Assembly (NCBI RefSeq): GCF_036429475.1 | Contig: NZ_CP144125.1 | Location: 3,613,521-3,677,520 of the forward strand | Length of the DNA: 64,000 bases | Source of the DNA: Halalkalicoccus sp. CGA53 | GTDB lineage: Archaea; Halobacteriota; Halobacteria; Halobacteriales; Halalkalicoccaceae | Direction of reading: 5' to 3' | Shown: positions 43,127 to 52,608 of the stretch, piece by piece | Layout: every line of letters starts with the position of its first letter | Numbering within the stretch: position 1 is the stretch's first letter | Position numbers and translations under genes: made by a program | The notes under the pieces: generated by a model | What the model was told of the DNA's origin: nothing | What the model saw: the letters and a program-made list of their open reading frames with translations, nothing else | The model's database searches: none

Positions 43127-44411
43127 TCACGTTCGGTCGGCGATGGAGTACAGCCCACCGGAGAGAAGGATCCCGATCGCTGCGAGACCGAGGTAGACGA
43201 CGAACCCGGTGGCGTATCCCGTCGCCCCCTGTACGTCGACGACGAGTCCGAGCAGTGGTGGAACGACGAACCCACTGAACGCACCGAGCCCACCGACCAG
43301 TCCCGAGGCTCCACCGACCGCTTCGGGGACGTACATCGGGAGGAGTTGAAACACCGCCGCAGTAGTCACACCGATCCCGATAGCTAACAGTACCATCGCG
43401 ACGACCGCGACCGTGAGATCTCGCGTGAGGATCATCAGTGTCGCCCCGACGCCGACGGTAACGAAGCTCACGATCGCGGTCCGCTCCCCGCCGAGCCGAT
43501 CGCTCAGCACACCACCGGGGATCCGGACGAACGTCGCGAGAAGGATGAATCCTACTGCGGTCAAGATACCCGCCGTTCGGGTCTCGATCTCGTGGAGCGA
43601 GACCCAGTAGGAGGGGAGCCAGACGGTCAGTGCGAGGAAGCCGCCGAAGGAGGTGAAGTACAGGCCGACGAGCGCCCAGGTCCGGCGTAGCGATGCGGCC
43701 TGCGCGATCGAATCGACGGTATCCCCGCTCGGAAACAGCTCCTAGCCCAACTCCTCGGCTCGCTCTCTCGCTCGGGTTGGGCTCGACCCTTGCTTACGAA
43801 GCTGAAAATAGTACGGTGACCGCGATGACCGCGTAGATGACCGTCCCGACGACGAGAAACGCCAGCCACACCAGATACGTAGTCGTGAGGCCCAGCGCGG
43901 CGAGCGCGATCGAGATGAGAATCGTGAAGATGCCGGGCGAACTGTTTCCGAGCCCGGCATAGATCGCGAGCGCCGTCCCCTGTTTCTCCGACGGATACCA
44001 GTATGACGTCTGTGCGTTGCCGACCGCGAACGCACCGATACCACACCCGCTCAGGGCTCCGAACAGGAAGATGACCGGGTAGAGCCGAATCGTCAGCCCG
44101 TCTGGGTAGAAGAACAGGAGGATCCCCGAGAGCCCCGTCATGCCGACGACCGACAGGCCGAGAAGGATCAGGAACGGCTTCCTCGCACCGACGTCGTCGG
44201 CCCACGCGCCGAAGGGGATCCGCAGTAGCGAGCCGATCAGATTCGGAGCGCCGACCAACAGCCCCAACAGAATACCGGACAGCCCCATCGCCTGTTCGAA
44301 CTTGCTCGCAGCCGGCCCGTAGACGACGACATCGGCGAACCCGATGAAGAACCCGAACGTCGCGCCGGCGAGTCCCCGGGAGGGAGAGCCTCGAACGGCA
44401 GTGTCACTCAT
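43127..44411 (-). pseudogene. NarK-type nitrate/nitrite MFS transporter, frameshift and nonsense
   Basis: Residues 1-200 of an MFS protein (MSDTAVRGSPSRGLAG, IPFGAWADDVGARKPF, GNAQTSYWYP) are intact up to about 43800. The continuing sequence (YFQLRKQG, RARERAEELG) is in another frame and then meets a TAG at 43742-43744 where Gln is expected (AEELGxELFPSG). The C-terminal half then runs on to 43127 (IPGGVLSDRLGGERTA, GVTTAAVFQLLPMYVPEAVGG). Nitrate/nitrite antiporters of the NarK type have this interruption-free. Two separate lesions make a sequencing error unlikely. No other nitrate genes are nearby. Confidence 0.8.
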
Positions 44412-44613
44412 CCGCTGCCCTCAATTCTATCGATGTAAAAGACCTCTGGAGTAGGCTACCGACTTCGAGAGTAGAGAGAGGACAGAGTATGGCACACGCG
44501 CTATATATTACAGGCACGCGATCCGTGAGAGTGTGGGGATGGATAACAGTGGGAGGGTCACGGATAGCAGTAGTAGCCACTAGAGTGACAGGGTATAGGT
44601 TCGTGATTCGGGT

Positions 44614-44968
44614 ATGGACCAACGGATACTCGTCCCGTTCGACGGATCGGATCCAGCTGAGATCGCACTCGGTCGAGCCCTCGAGGAACATCCCCGAAGC
44701 GGAGCTCACGATCCTGCACGTACTCGACTCGAGCGGGCTCTCACACGGCGGTGTCGAAGGCGGTGCGGCCGAGGCGGGCGTCTCGGCGCGAATCGCGATC
44801 GAAGTGGGGCAGCCGAGCGACGTCATCGTCGAGTACGCCGAGGAGGAAGGGATCGACCACATCGTCATGGGCAGCCACGGTCGCTCCGGGCTGTCGAAGA
44901 TCGTCGTCGGCAGCGTCGCCGAGAGCGTGATCCGGGACTCGCAGGCCAGCGTCACGATCGCCAGGTGA
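44614..44968 (+). pseudogene. UspA-type universal stress protein, frameshifted
   Basis: The N-terminus MDQRILVPFDGSDPAEIAL and the later AELTILHVLDSSG, GQPSDVIVEYAEEEGIDHIVMGSHGRSG and GSVAESVIRDSQASVTI form a UspA domain, but they are in different frames. The shift lies near 44695, where the sequence should read HPEAELTILH. About 25 residues are also missing after SHGGV. UspA proteins bind ATP through the GSxGRSG region. The gene is decayed. Confidence 0.7.
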
Positions 44969-45007
44969 GCGCCGGGGTGTTCGGCGAGTCGAGGAGACGT
45001 CCCCCGA

Positions 45008-45835
45008 TCAGCTCTGTTCGTCCTTGAGCTCCTCGAGTTCGGAGTCGATCTCGTTCGAGGAGAGCTCCTCCTCGACGTCCACCTCGTCGTCGAGTTCGAC
45101 CGCCGGTTCGTCGTCGGTTTCCGACTCATCACCGCCACCCTTGCCGAGTTCACCCTTCAGCGTCTCGAGTTCGGCCTCGACCTCGCTGGAGGTGCGTCCG
45201 GCCGAGAGCTCGCGGTCGATCGAGTCCTCGTCCGAGAGCGCGTCCTCGAACGCGCCGGTCTCTTGGAGCTCGTCCATCGCGGCCGAGCGCGCTTCCATCT
45301 CCTCGGTCTCGGCCTCGGCGCGCTCGATCGCACGGCCCACGTCGGCCATCTCGTCACCCACGCCGCTCATCGCCTCGGAGACGCGCGTGCTCGCCTCCGC
45401 GGCCTCGTACTGCGCCTTCATCGTCTCCTTCTTCGTCCGGAACTCCTCGATCCGGTTCTGGAGCTTGTCCTTCTGCTCGACGAGCTGGTCCTGTTTCCCC
45501 TGGAGGTCCTCGATCTGGGCACCCAGCTCCTCGATCTGGTTCATCTTCGCCTTCTTCTTCTCGAGCGCCTGTCGGGCGAGGTCCTCCCTGTCTTGACGCA
45601 CCGCCTCGCGGGCCTGCTCGTTGTGCTTCTCGACGTTCTCCTCCAGCCGGCGTTTCTGCATCTCGAGGCGCTTTTTCTGCGTGGTCAGATCGGCGATACC
45701 CTGTTTCACGTCCTGTAGTTCGTCGCGCATCTGCTCGTAGGAGTAATCGAGCGTCTCGCGGGGGTCTTCCGCCCGATTGAGGATCGAGTTGATCTTCGAG
45801 CGGATGACGTAGGACGCACGCGAGAGTATTCCCAT
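45008..45835 (-). CDS. pspA: PspA/IM30 family membrane-stress protein
   Basis: This 275-residue protein starts MGILSRASYVIRSKINSILNRAEDPRETLDYSYEQM, the PspA/IM30 N-terminus with an amphipathic helix. A long coiled coil follows (residues 30-165). The C-terminal region is acidic and disordered (DESETDDEPAVELDDEVDVEEELSS). PspA/Vipp1 proteins form rings or rods that protect the membrane under stress. A TATA box lies 28 nt upstream of the ATG. Confidence 0.93.
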   Translation of the reverse strand: MGILSRASYVIRSKINSILNRAEDPRETLDYSYEQMRDELQDVKQGIADLTTQKKRLEMQKRRLEENVEKHNEQAREAVRQDREDLARQALEKKKAKMNQIEELGAQIEDLQGKQDQLVEQKDKLQNRIEEFRTKKETMKAQYEAAEASTRVSEAMSGVGDEMADVGRAIERAEAETEEMEARSAAMDELQETGAFEDALSDEDSIDRELSAGRTSSEVEAELETLKGELGKGGGDESETDDEPAVELDDEVDVEEELSSNEIDSELEELKDEQS

Positions 45836-45856
45836 GGCACGTACTTTGACACCACG

Positions 45857-45868
45857 AACTTAAAAGTA
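45857..45868 (-). promoter_or_regulatory. TATA box of pspA
   Basis: On the minus strand, TACTTTTAAG lies about 28 nt upstream of the pspA ATG. In leaderless haloarchaeal genes this is the normal promoter position, and the box stands out from the GC-rich flanks. It also overlaps the 60-nt gap between pspA and the divergent hydrolase gene. Confidence 0.6.
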
Positions 45869-45887
45869 CCACTGCTGAACGCTCCGT

Positions 45888-46475
45888 ATGGGTAGACGGC
45901 TCAGGCTCCCGGGAGAGCGCGACGTCCGGGCGACGCTCGACGGTAGCGAGGAGAGCGACCGAATCGTCGTCGCCTGTCCGCCACACCCCCAGCACGGAGG
46001 GGGCCGGTCGGATCCCCGGTTGCGTGCGGTAAGCGATGCGCTCGGAGAACGGGGGATAGCGTCCCTCCGGATCGACTACGGCGACTGGGACCGCGGCCGC
46101 GGCGAGCGCGAGGACGCCGAGTGCGCGCTCGGCTGGGCCGCCGATCGGTTCGTCTCCACGGGGATTTTCGGCTACAGTTTCGGGGCCAGCGTCGCCCTCT
46201 GTGCGGCGGCCGAGGTCGAGCGAGCGCTCTCCGGCGTGAGCGCGCTCGCGCCCGCTCCGGAGATCGAGACGCTCGACGCCCTCTCCGCTATCGGACGGAT
46301 CGACGCCCCGGTGCAGGTGCTCTACGGGCCGAGGGATCGGACCGTCGATTCACGACCGATCGCGGAGGCGGTGCGCCAGCGGGGTGGAGTCGTCGAAGCG
46401 CTCGACGCGGATCACTTCTTCGTCGGGAAGAACGAAGGGATCGGCGATCGGGTCGCGTGCTTTTTCGCGCCCTGA
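45888..46475 (+). CDS. Alpha/beta hydrolase
   Basis: This 195-residue protein has the alpha/beta-hydrolase order: RIVVACPPHPQHGG loop near residues 25-38, the nucleophile elbow GYSFGAS around residues 94-100, an acid in YGPRDRTVDS near residue 146, and a His in LDADHFFVG near residue 175. Related small dienelactone/alpha-beta hydrolases act on esters; substrate unknown. It ends one base before the NmrA-like gene on the other strand. Confidence 0.85.
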   Translation: MGRRLRLPGERDVRATLDGSEESDRIVVACPPHPQHGGGRSDPRLRAVSDALGERGIASLRIDYGDWDRGRGEREDAECALGWAADRFVSTGIFGYSFGASVALCAAAEVERALSGVSALAPAPEIETLDALSAIGRIDAPVQVLYGPRDRTVDSRPIAEAVRQRGGVVEALDADHFFVGKNEGIGDRVACFFAP

Positions 46476-47384
46476 TCACTCCATCGCCTTCACCCAGCCC
46501 GGGACCGAGGCCATCCCTTCCTTTCGCTCCCAGCCGTTCTCCCGGAGGTACTCGGGGAGCGTCGTGAACTCGAAGCCGAACGTCTCCGAGAGCGACTCGA
46601 TCTCCGCGCTGTAGCCGACCTCGTTGAACCACTCGCACATCACCGTGAACTCCTCGCCGAAACTCTCGTAGGCCTCCTCGATCGGGACGTGGTACGCCTC
46701 CACCTCGGTCCCGGTGGTCTCCGAAAGCACCGCGGCGGTCTCCTCGAGGGTGCGCTCGTCGCCCGCCAGTTCGTAGCGTTCGCCGACGAACTCCTCGGGG
46801 TGCTCGAACGCGACCGCCGCCGCTCGCCCCACGTCGTCGCTGTCGACCATCTGGAGCGAGACGCCTTCGTCTAAGGGAAGGCCGAGCGTCCCGCTCTGGA
46901 TATCCTCCGCGAACGCTTCGAGGTTCTGGAAGAAGAACACCGGCTGGAGCACCGTCATCGGGAGTTCGAGGTTCCGTGCGTGCTGTTCGATCTCCCAGGC
47001 GGAGTCGAAGTGCGGGATGCCGGTCTCCTCCTCGTGGCTCCCGACCCCGCTGAAGACGAACTGCTCGACCCCTTCGGCCTTCGCCGCCTCCGCGATGTTC
47101 TTACCCTGTCTCACCTGCCGGTCGTAGCCCTCCGTCCAGAAGTTGGTGACCGCGAACACCGCGTCCACCTCGGTGACGGCCGGTCTGAGCGTCTTCAGGT
47201 CGTTCAGGTCGCCCTCGACCATCTGCACGCCTCGCCCCTCGAGGTCGCGTGCCCGGTCACCGGTCGCGTCCCGGGTTAGGCCGTACACCTCGAACTCGAC
47301 GTCGGAGGCGAGCAGGTGTTCTGCGACTGCCCCGCCCTGGTTGCCGGTCGCGCCGGTGACGAGGACGCTCTCTACGTCGGTCAT
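46476..47384 (-). CDS. NmrA/HSCARG-type NAD(P)-binding protein
   Basis: This 302-residue protein starts VLVTGATGNQGGAVAEHLL (residues 8-26), the Rossmann dinucleotide motif of the NmrA group. FAVTNFWTEGYDRQVRQGKNIAEAAKAEGV and VFSGVGSH follow the same group, which includes sensors of NADPH/NADP ratio and redox-linked regulators. Atypical SDRs of this type often lack the YxxxK pair; here YDRQVRQGK is not at the normal place, so a binding rather than an oxidoreductase role is likelier. Confidence 0.85.
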   Translation of the reverse strand: MTDVESVLVTGATGNQGGAVAEHLLASDVEFEVYGLTRDATGDRARDLEGRGVQMVEGDLNDLKTLRPAVTEVDAVFAVTNFWTEGYDRQVRQGKNIAEAAKAEGVEQFVFSGVGSHEEETGIPHFDSAWEIEQHARNLELPMTVLQPVFFFQNLEAFAEDIQSGTLGLPLDEGVSLQMVDSDDVGRAAAVAFEHPEEFVGERYELAGDERTLEETAAVLSETTGTEVEAYHVPIEEAYESFGEEFTVMCEWFNEVGYSAEIESLSETFGFEFTTLPEYLRENGWERKEGMASVPGWVKAME

Positions 47385-47697
47385 GCGTGCTCCCCTCCCG
47401 TTCTCGTGTTCTCCATCGTGCGTACGGTCGGCTCTCGGATTGGACGTGCTGTCGGTATCATCGCGTTACCTGATTCGGCCCGGAACCACATAACCGCTCG
47501 GCGGCAGGAGGGTAACGAGGTGACGCGGGTGTTACCCGGAGAGCACCGGGTACGGCCCGATCGATTCCTGTGTGCGGACGACCTTCGGATGGGAGGCAAG
47601 CGGGGTCACGACGGGTCGGATCGCACGTCTTTCAGGGACGATCGAGAGGAAACGCCGCTCCCGAAATCGTTTTGCCCTTCCTTCGCAGACGCTTTCT
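47385..47697. other. Intergenic region upstream of pyrG
   Basis: A 313-base gap between the divergent NmrA-like gene and pyrG. A TATA-like TCGTTTTGCC lies about 30 nt before the pyrG ATG, and a GTTACC element recurs at 47464 and 47532. Open frames here lack the acidic bias of real haloarchaeal proteins. No RNA gene is visible. Confidence 0.5.
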
Positions 47698-49341
47698 ATG
47701 CCGACTGACGCCACGGGTTACGACCCGACGCTGGGGAGGAAGTTCATTTTCGTCACCGGGGGCGTGATGAGTGGGCTCGGAAAGGGGATCACTGCCGCGA
47801 GCACCGGCCGACTGCTCAAATCCGCCGGCTTCGACGTGACGGCGGTGAAGATCGACCCCTACCTGAACGTCGACGCGGGGACGATGAACCCCTATCAGCA
47901 CGGGGAGGTCTACGTGTTGAAAGACGGCGGCGAGGTCGACCTTGACCTCGGGAACTACGAGCGGTTTCTCGACGAGGACATGACGTTCGATCACAACGTC
48001 ACGACCGGGAAGCTCTACCGCCACGTCATCGAGAAGGAGCGTGCCGGCGATTATCTGGGAAAGACCGTCCAGATCATCCCGCACATCACCGACGACATCA
48101 AGCGAAGGGTGCGAGAGGCCGCCGAGGGGACCGACGTCTGTATCGTCGAGGTCGGGGGGACGGTGGGTGACATCGAGGGGATGCCGTACCTCGAGGCACT
48201 CAGACAGTTCGCCCACGAGGAAGACGACGAGGACATCCTCTTCACGCACGTGACGCTCGTTCCGTACTCGAAGAACGGCGAGCAGAAGACGAAGCCGACC
48301 CAGCACTCGGTGAAGGAACTGCGTTCGATCGGTCTCCAGCCGGACGTGGTGGTCGGGCGCTGTGAGGTGGCCCTCGAACCGGAGACGAAGGAGAAGATCG
48401 CGCTGTTCTGTGACGTTCCGACCGAGGCGGTGTTCTCGAACCCGGACGTCGAGGACGTCTACCACGTCCCGCTCGTCGTCGAGGAGGAGGGCCTGGCGGA
48501 GTACGTGATGGAGGAACTCACACTCGCCGACGAGGCGCTCTCCGAACCCGAACGCGACGACGAGTGGCGCAGACTCGTCACCGCCGAACGCACGGACGAG
48601 GTCGAGATCGCGCTCGTGGGTAAATACGCGCTGGAGGACGCCTACATGTCGATCCACGAGGCGCTCAAACACGCCGGACTGGAGCGGGGCGTCGACGTGA
48701 ACGTGCTCTGGGTCGACGCCGACGAGATGGCGGACGACCACGAACAGCGCCTGCGACAGGCCGACGGCGTGGTCGTCCCCGGCGGGTTCGGTTCCAGAGG
48801 GACGGAGGGCAAGATCGAGTCGGTCCGCTACGCTCGGAGGAACGGCGTCCCGTTCCTGGGCCTCTGTCTCGGCTTTCAGTTAGCCGTCGTCGACTACGCG
48901 CGGGACGTCCTCGACCTGGCGGGGGCGAACTCCACCGAACTCGATTCGAAGACGCCACACCCGGTCATCGACATCCTTCCCGAGCAGTACGAGGTCGAGG
49001 AGATGGGTGGAACGATGCGACTCGGCGCACAGGAGACGGAGATCGAGGAGGGGACGCTCGCCCACCGGGTGTACGGGGAGACCTCGTGTACCGAACGGCA
49101 TCGCCACCGGTACGAGGTGAACCCGGAGTACATCGCCCGGCTCGAAGACGGCGGGCTTACGTTCTCCGGGCGGGCAGGAAACCGCATGGAGATCCTCGAA
49201 CTGGACGACCACCCCTACTTCTTCGGGACGCAGTTCCACCCCGAGTTCCGGTCGCGACCGACGCGAGCCAGCCCGCCTTTCGTCGCCTTCCTCGACGCGG
49301 TGCTCGAGACAAGAGAGACCGAGGCCGAGGTGCACGCCTGA
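47698..49341 (+). CDS. pyrG: CTP synthase
   Basis: From the ATG at 47698 the protein has 547 residues. The synthetase half carries [16 protein letters not shown] (residues 15-30), [19 protein letters not shown] and [15 protein letters not shown]. The glutaminase half has [11 protein letters not shown], the catalytic Cys in FLGLCLGFQ (near residue 389) and His/Glu in FGTQFHPEF. It makes CTP from UTP, ATP and glutamine. It overlaps the GMP synthase subunit gene by one base (TGATG), so both belong to one nucleotide operon. Confidence 0.97.
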   Translation: MPTDATGYDPTLGRKFIFVTGGVMSGLGKGITAASTGRLLKSAGFDVTAVKIDPYLNVDAGTMNPYQHGEVYVLKDGGEVDLDLGNYERFLDEDMTFDHNVTTGKLYRHVIEKERAGDYLGKTVQIIPHITDDIKRRVREAAEGTDVCIVEVGGTVGDIEGMPYLEALRQFAHEEDDEDILFTHVTLVPYSKNGEQKTKPTQHSVKELRSIGLQPDVVVGRCEVALEPETKEKIALFCDVPTEAVFSNPDVEDVYHVPLVVEEEGLAEYVMEELTLADEALSEPERDDEWRRLVTAERTDEVEIALVGKYALEDAYMSIHEALKHAGLERGVDVNVLWVDADEMADDHEQRLRQADGVVVPGGFGSRGTEGKIESVRYARRNGVPFLGLCLGFQLAVVDYARDVLDLAGANSTELDSKTPHPVIDILPEQYEVEEMGGTMRLGAQETEIEEGTLAHRVYGETSCTERHRHRYEVNPEYIARLEDGGLTFSGRAGNRMEILELDDHPYFFGTQFHPEFRSRPTRASPPFVAFLDAVLETRETEAEVHA

Positions 49342-50258
49342 TGGTCGATCCCGACACCTTCGTTCCCGAGGCCGTCTCGGAGATCGACTCGGAGGTCGGC
49401 GACGCGCGCGCGGTGATCGCGCTCTCGGGGGGTGTCGACTCCTCGACTGCGGCCGCGCTCGCCCACGAGGCGATCGGCGACCGGCTGATCCCGGTCTACG
49501 TCGACACCGGACTGATGCGCAAGGGCGAGACAGAGGGGATTCGAGAGACGTTCTCGTTCATGGAGTCACTGCGGATTGTCGACGCGAGAGAGCGGTTTCT
49601 CGACGCGCTCTCCGGCGTGACTGACCCCGAGGAGAAACGCCGGATCATCGGCGAGGAGTTCATCCACGTCTTCGAGGAGGAGGCGCGCGAGGTCGGCGCG
49701 AGGTACTTGGTACAGGGGACGATCTACCCCGACCGGATCGAGTCCGAAGGCGGGATCAAGTCGCATCACAACGTCGGCGGGCTCCCCGAGGTGATCGACT
49801 TCGATGGGATCGTCGAGCCGGTCAGAGAGCTCTACAAGGACGAGGTGCGCGAGGTCGCCCGCGCGCTCGGGTTGGAAGAGGTCGTCGCGGAACGGATGCC
49901 GTTTCCGGGTCCGGGGCTCGCGGTGCGCGTGATCGGCGAGATCACCGAGGAGAAACTCGAGGTGGCACGCGAGGCGAGTCACGTCGTCGAGGAGGAGTTA
50001 GAGGAGTACGAGCCGTGGCAGGCGCTCGCGGCGGTGATCGGGAAGGCCACCGGGGTGAAAGGCGACAACCGGGTCCACGGCTGGGTCGTCTCGGTGCGGG
50101 CGGTCGAGAGCCGCGACGGCATGACCGCTCGGGCTCTGGAGATCGACTGGGGAACGCTCCAGCGGATCCAGAGCCGGATCACGGGCGAGAACGACCGCGT
50201 CTCGCGCGTCGTCTACGACGTCACACACAAGCCCCCCGCGACCATCGAGTACGAGTGA
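49341..50258 (+). CDS. guaAb: GMP synthase subunit B (PP-loop/dimerisation part)
   Basis: This 305-residue protein contains the ATP pyrophosphatase motif ALSGGVDSS (around residues 29-37), [11 protein letters not shown] and the dimerisation domain ending KPPATIEYE, the GMP synthase C-terminus. In archaea the glutaminase subunit is a separate gene, not adjacent here. It aminates XMP to GMP. It starts inside the pyrG stop (TGATG) and its own stop overlaps the next gene the same way. Confidence 0.95.
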   Translation: MVDPDTFVPEAVSEIDSEVGDARAVIALSGGVDSSTAAALAHEAIGDRLIPVYVDTGLMRKGETEGIRETFSFMESLRIVDARERFLDALSGVTDPEEKRRIIGEEFIHVFEEEAREVGARYLVQGTIYPDRIESEGGIKSHHNVGGLPEVIDFDGIVEPVRELYKDEVREVARALGLEEVVAERMPFPGPGLAVRVIGEITEEKLEVAREASHVVEEELEEYEPWQALAAVIGKATGVKGDNRVHGWVVSVRAVESRDGMTARALEIDWGTLQRIQSRITGENDRVSRVVYDVTHKPPATIEYE

Positions 50259-50581
50259 TGAACGTCGTACTCATCGGCGAGGACGAGGAGCTGCTCTCCG
50301 CGCTCGAGGCGGAAGGCGCGAGTGTACAACGGATCGAGGGCGTCGCGAGCGGGCAGGCGCTCACGGAGGCTGGAATCGAGGGTGCGGACCTCCTCGTCCT
50401 GACGGACGTGGCGGAGGCGACGGCGATCCCGGTCGCCCGGGAGCTGAACGGGGCGGTGAGGATCGCGGTCTACGCGGAGGACACGCTGCCGGAGTTCGCC
50501 CAGCCGCTCGCGGATATCGCGGTCGACCCAAACCTGCTCTCTCCCGACGTGGTCGCCGAGGAACTGGTCGGAAACGGCTGA
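50258..50581 (+). CDS. DUF7126 family protein, third gene of the pyrG-guaAb operon
   Basis: This 107-residue protein begins [21 protein letters not shown], a Rossmann-like strand-helix start, and continues LVLTDVAEATAIPVARELNGAVRIAVYAEDTLPEF. It looks like a small receiver- or TrkA-N-like domain without the full cofactor motif. The overlapping start (TGATG) ties it to guaAb. Such genes follow guaAb in many haloarchaea, so a role near nucleotide or amide-nitrogen control is plausible but unproven. Confidence 0.78.
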   Translation: MNVVLIGEDEELLSALEAEGASVQRIEGVASGQALTEAGIEGADLLVLTDVAEATAIPVARELNGAVRIAVYAEDTLPEFAQPLADIAVDPNLLSPDVVAEELVGNG

Positions 50582-50712
50582 TCGGATCGGGACTCTCGGA
50601 CGTCTCCTCGACACACGTGGCAACCCCGGAGCAGTCGCTCGGTTCTCTCGGCCGCTGGACGCCGCTCTCGCTCGCCGCCCGATAAATGAAGAACCGTTCG
50701 TTCGTATCGCCC

Positions 50713-50907
50713 TTACAGGCGCTGGAGGTTCGTCGCGCGCGGGCCCTTCGGGGCCTGCTCGATGTCGAACTCCACTTCCTGTCCTTCCTCTAAGTCCGGG
50801 CCGCCCACGTCTTCCATGTGGAAGAAGACGTCCTCGTCCGCGTCCTCAGTTTCGATGAAGCCGTAACCGCCGGTGTCGTTGAAGAAATCGACCGTACCTT
50901 TCGCCAT
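50713..50907 (-). CDS. cspA: Cold-shock domain protein CspA
   Basis: This 64-residue cold-shock protein has the RNP1-type KGTVDFFNDTGGYGFIE and RNP2-like VFFHMEDV motifs; the family binds single-stranded nucleic acid. Compared with bacterial CspA the first aromatic patch keeps YGF and FFH. A TATA-like GTTATACG lies about 28 nt upstream on the minus strand. It stands alone between two unrelated genes. Confidence 0.95.
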   Translation of the reverse strand: MAKGTVDFFNDTGGYGFIETEDADEDVFFHMEDVGGPDLEEGQEVEFDIEQAPKGPRATNLQRL

Positions 50908-50955
50908 TACGACCCTACAGTCGACGTCCGTACGTATAACGCTTCCGAGAGCGGA

Positions 50956-51531
50956 TCAGGGCGAGAATCCGGCGAGCGAGAGCCCGTAGACCGTCGCGAG
51001 CGTGATGATCGCCGTCCAGAGGGCGAGGCTCGCCCCCATCCAGATCGCGACGGGTCGCGCCCGCCCACCCAGTGCGAGCGCGACCACCGTCGCGAGGTGG
51101 ACGCCGGTGAGGATCGGACCGGCGAGCGCGAGCCCCGGCAGGCCGTACGAGCGGAAGAGCCCCTCAGCGCGCTGGCGCCGTTTCGACGGCTCGTTCTCAC
51201 CGTCGTCGGTGCTCTGCTCTCCCTCCCCGCGCCAGGCCCGCCACCGACCCCTCAGACCGTCGTACCCGAGGATTATCCCCCAGACGGGGAGGACGTTTCC
51301 GACGAGCGCGACGGCGGCGACGAGCACGGGGTCGAGGCCCGCCGCGACCGCCGGCGGGATCACGAGCAGGATCTCGAGCCAGGGCGTCGCCGCGGCGAGG
51401 AAAACCAGGAAGTACGCGAGGAGGCCGCCCCCGGCGAACGTCTCGGATCCGACTGAGGGGAGCGAGACGAGTACGAGCGACGGGAGCGCCCAGAGCGGGA
51501 GGGCAACGCTTCGGCCCGTAGCAGTCATCAT
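50956..51531 (-). CDS. Small multidrug export family membrane protein
   Basis: From the ATG at 51531 (or 51528) the protein has 191 residues with about five helices. ATPWLEILLVIPPAVAAGLDPVLVAAVALVGNVLP in the first half and RSYGLPGLALAGPILTGVHLATVVALALGG in the second match the Sm_multidrug_ex family. An acidic, Arg-rich cytoplasmic loop (GEGEQSTDDGENEPSKRRQRAE) separates the halves. Family function is only loosely known. It is divergent from the cupin gene. Confidence 0.8.
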   Translation of the reverse strand: MMTATGRSVALPLWALPSLVLVSLPSVGSETFAGGGLLAYFLVFLAAATPWLEILLVIPPAVAAGLDPVLVAAVALVGNVLPVWGIILGYDGLRGRWRAWRGEGEQSTDDGENEPSKRRQRAEGLFRSYGLPGLALAGPILTGVHLATVVALALGGRARPVAIWMGASLALWTAIITLATVYGLSLAGFSP

Positions 51532-51607
51532 CCGGTGTACGCCACGAGGTGGGATGAACGGCTCGGAACCGGGGCAGGTTTTTGTGGGTCGGGAGAGGAT
51601 CCCCGGT

Positions 51608-51925
51608 ATGAGCCTCGACAGATATCCCGACCTCGACCCCGGAGAGGGCGAGGTCGTCTCCGAGGAACTGGTCGTCGACGACGACGTGCTCGTGAAGGCG
51701 TTCGCGATCGGACCCGGCGGCGAACTCTCGACGCACGTCCACGAGGGCGAGACGAACGTCTTCCACGTCCTCTCGGGGACCGTGACGGTGCTCCAGGGCG
51801 ACAACGAAGAGGAGGTCGCGGCACCGGGGGTCGTCCTCCACGAGAAGGGCGCACCCCACGGCGCGCGCAACGACACCGACGAGGTCGTCGTCTTCACCGC
51901 GAGTCTCTGTCCGTTACCGGGCTGA
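51608..51925 (+). CDS. Cupin-domain protein
   Basis: The 105-residue protein is a single cupin barrel: STHVHEGETNVFHVLSG around residues 41-57 (metal-binding His and Glu) and a second His in KGAPHGARN near residue 86. It is the standard small cupin of haloarchaea; substrate or regulatory role unknown. A TATA-like GTTTTTGTGG sits about 30 nt before the ATG. Confidence 0.88.
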   Translation: MSLDRYPDLDPGEGEVVSEELVVDDDVLVKAFAIGPGGELSTHVHEGETNVFHVLSGTVTVLQGDNEEEVAAPGVVLHEKGAPHGARNDTDEVVVFTASLCPLPG

Positions 51926-51967
51926 TCGGACCGAGCGAGCTGTTCCGGCTCGGTGCTACCACCGGCC

Positions 51968-52606
51968 ATGGACGTCGACCCGATCGAGTGGCACGTCTTC
52001 GGTCCGGAGTCGGTCGTTCTTCGGACCTTCCTCGGTTGCTTCTTCGTCTGGACGTTCGGGAGCGCGCTCGCGTATCTGACCTCCGTCGGCCTCGGTTCGG
52101 TCGACGCGGTCGGCTGGCTCCCGGTCGTGATCGCGACGCTCTCCGCGACGGCACTCGTGGGGGCGACGCTCGTCCTCCGCGAGACACCGAAGGAGCTCGA
52201 CGGACCGGCGAGATCGCTCCTCAGGCCGAGGCCCGAAGAGGGCTGGCAGTATATCGTCGTCGGAGCGATCGCGATCGCGCCGACACAGCTCGTGCTCTAC
52301 TCGCTGATCGGCTTCGACCTTCCCCTCTGGAACCCGGCGTTCGGCGGGGTCTACACGACGGCGATGCTCGGGTCGATTCCCGTCGTCGCCCTCCTCTCAG
52401 GCGACGGCCGCTACGATCCGGAGACCGGCCGCGTGACGTACAACGGCGGCCGTATCGATCTCGATCGGGCGCGCCGTCTCCGACCGAGCCGGCTCGGCCC
52501 AGTCGTCTATCCGGTCACGGCTCAAGGGCGAGGCCGATCGGGATCGTGCGAGCGTCCTCATCCCGCACCGGGTCTACCGGGCGATCGCCGAGGACGAGCG
52601 GCTGTA
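51968..52606 (+). CDS. Four-helix membrane protein, apparently frameshifted near its end
   Basis: From the ATG at 51968 residues 1-180 form a membrane protein with four helices (RTFLGCFFVWTFGSALAY; LPVVIATLSATALVGATLVL; YIVVGAIAIAPTQLVLYSLI; GVYTTAMLGSIPVVALLSG) and a cytoplasmic tail YDPETGRVTYNGGRIDLDRARRLRPSRLGP. After about 52500 this frame turns into Arg/Pro-rich sequence and crosses the next gene. The neighbouring frame reads SIRSRLKGEADRDRASVLIPHRVYRAIAEDERL with a stop at 52604-52606, a natural ending. One base lost or gained near 52503 explains it. It could be a real mutation or a sequence error. Confidence 0.65.
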
Positions 52607-52608
52607 GC

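Noticed and set aside
47532-47697. Upstream ATG at 47572 as the pyrG start
   Set aside because: It would add 42 residues that CTP synthases lack; the ATG at 47698 gives the standard N-terminus with a TATA-like box 30 nt upstream.
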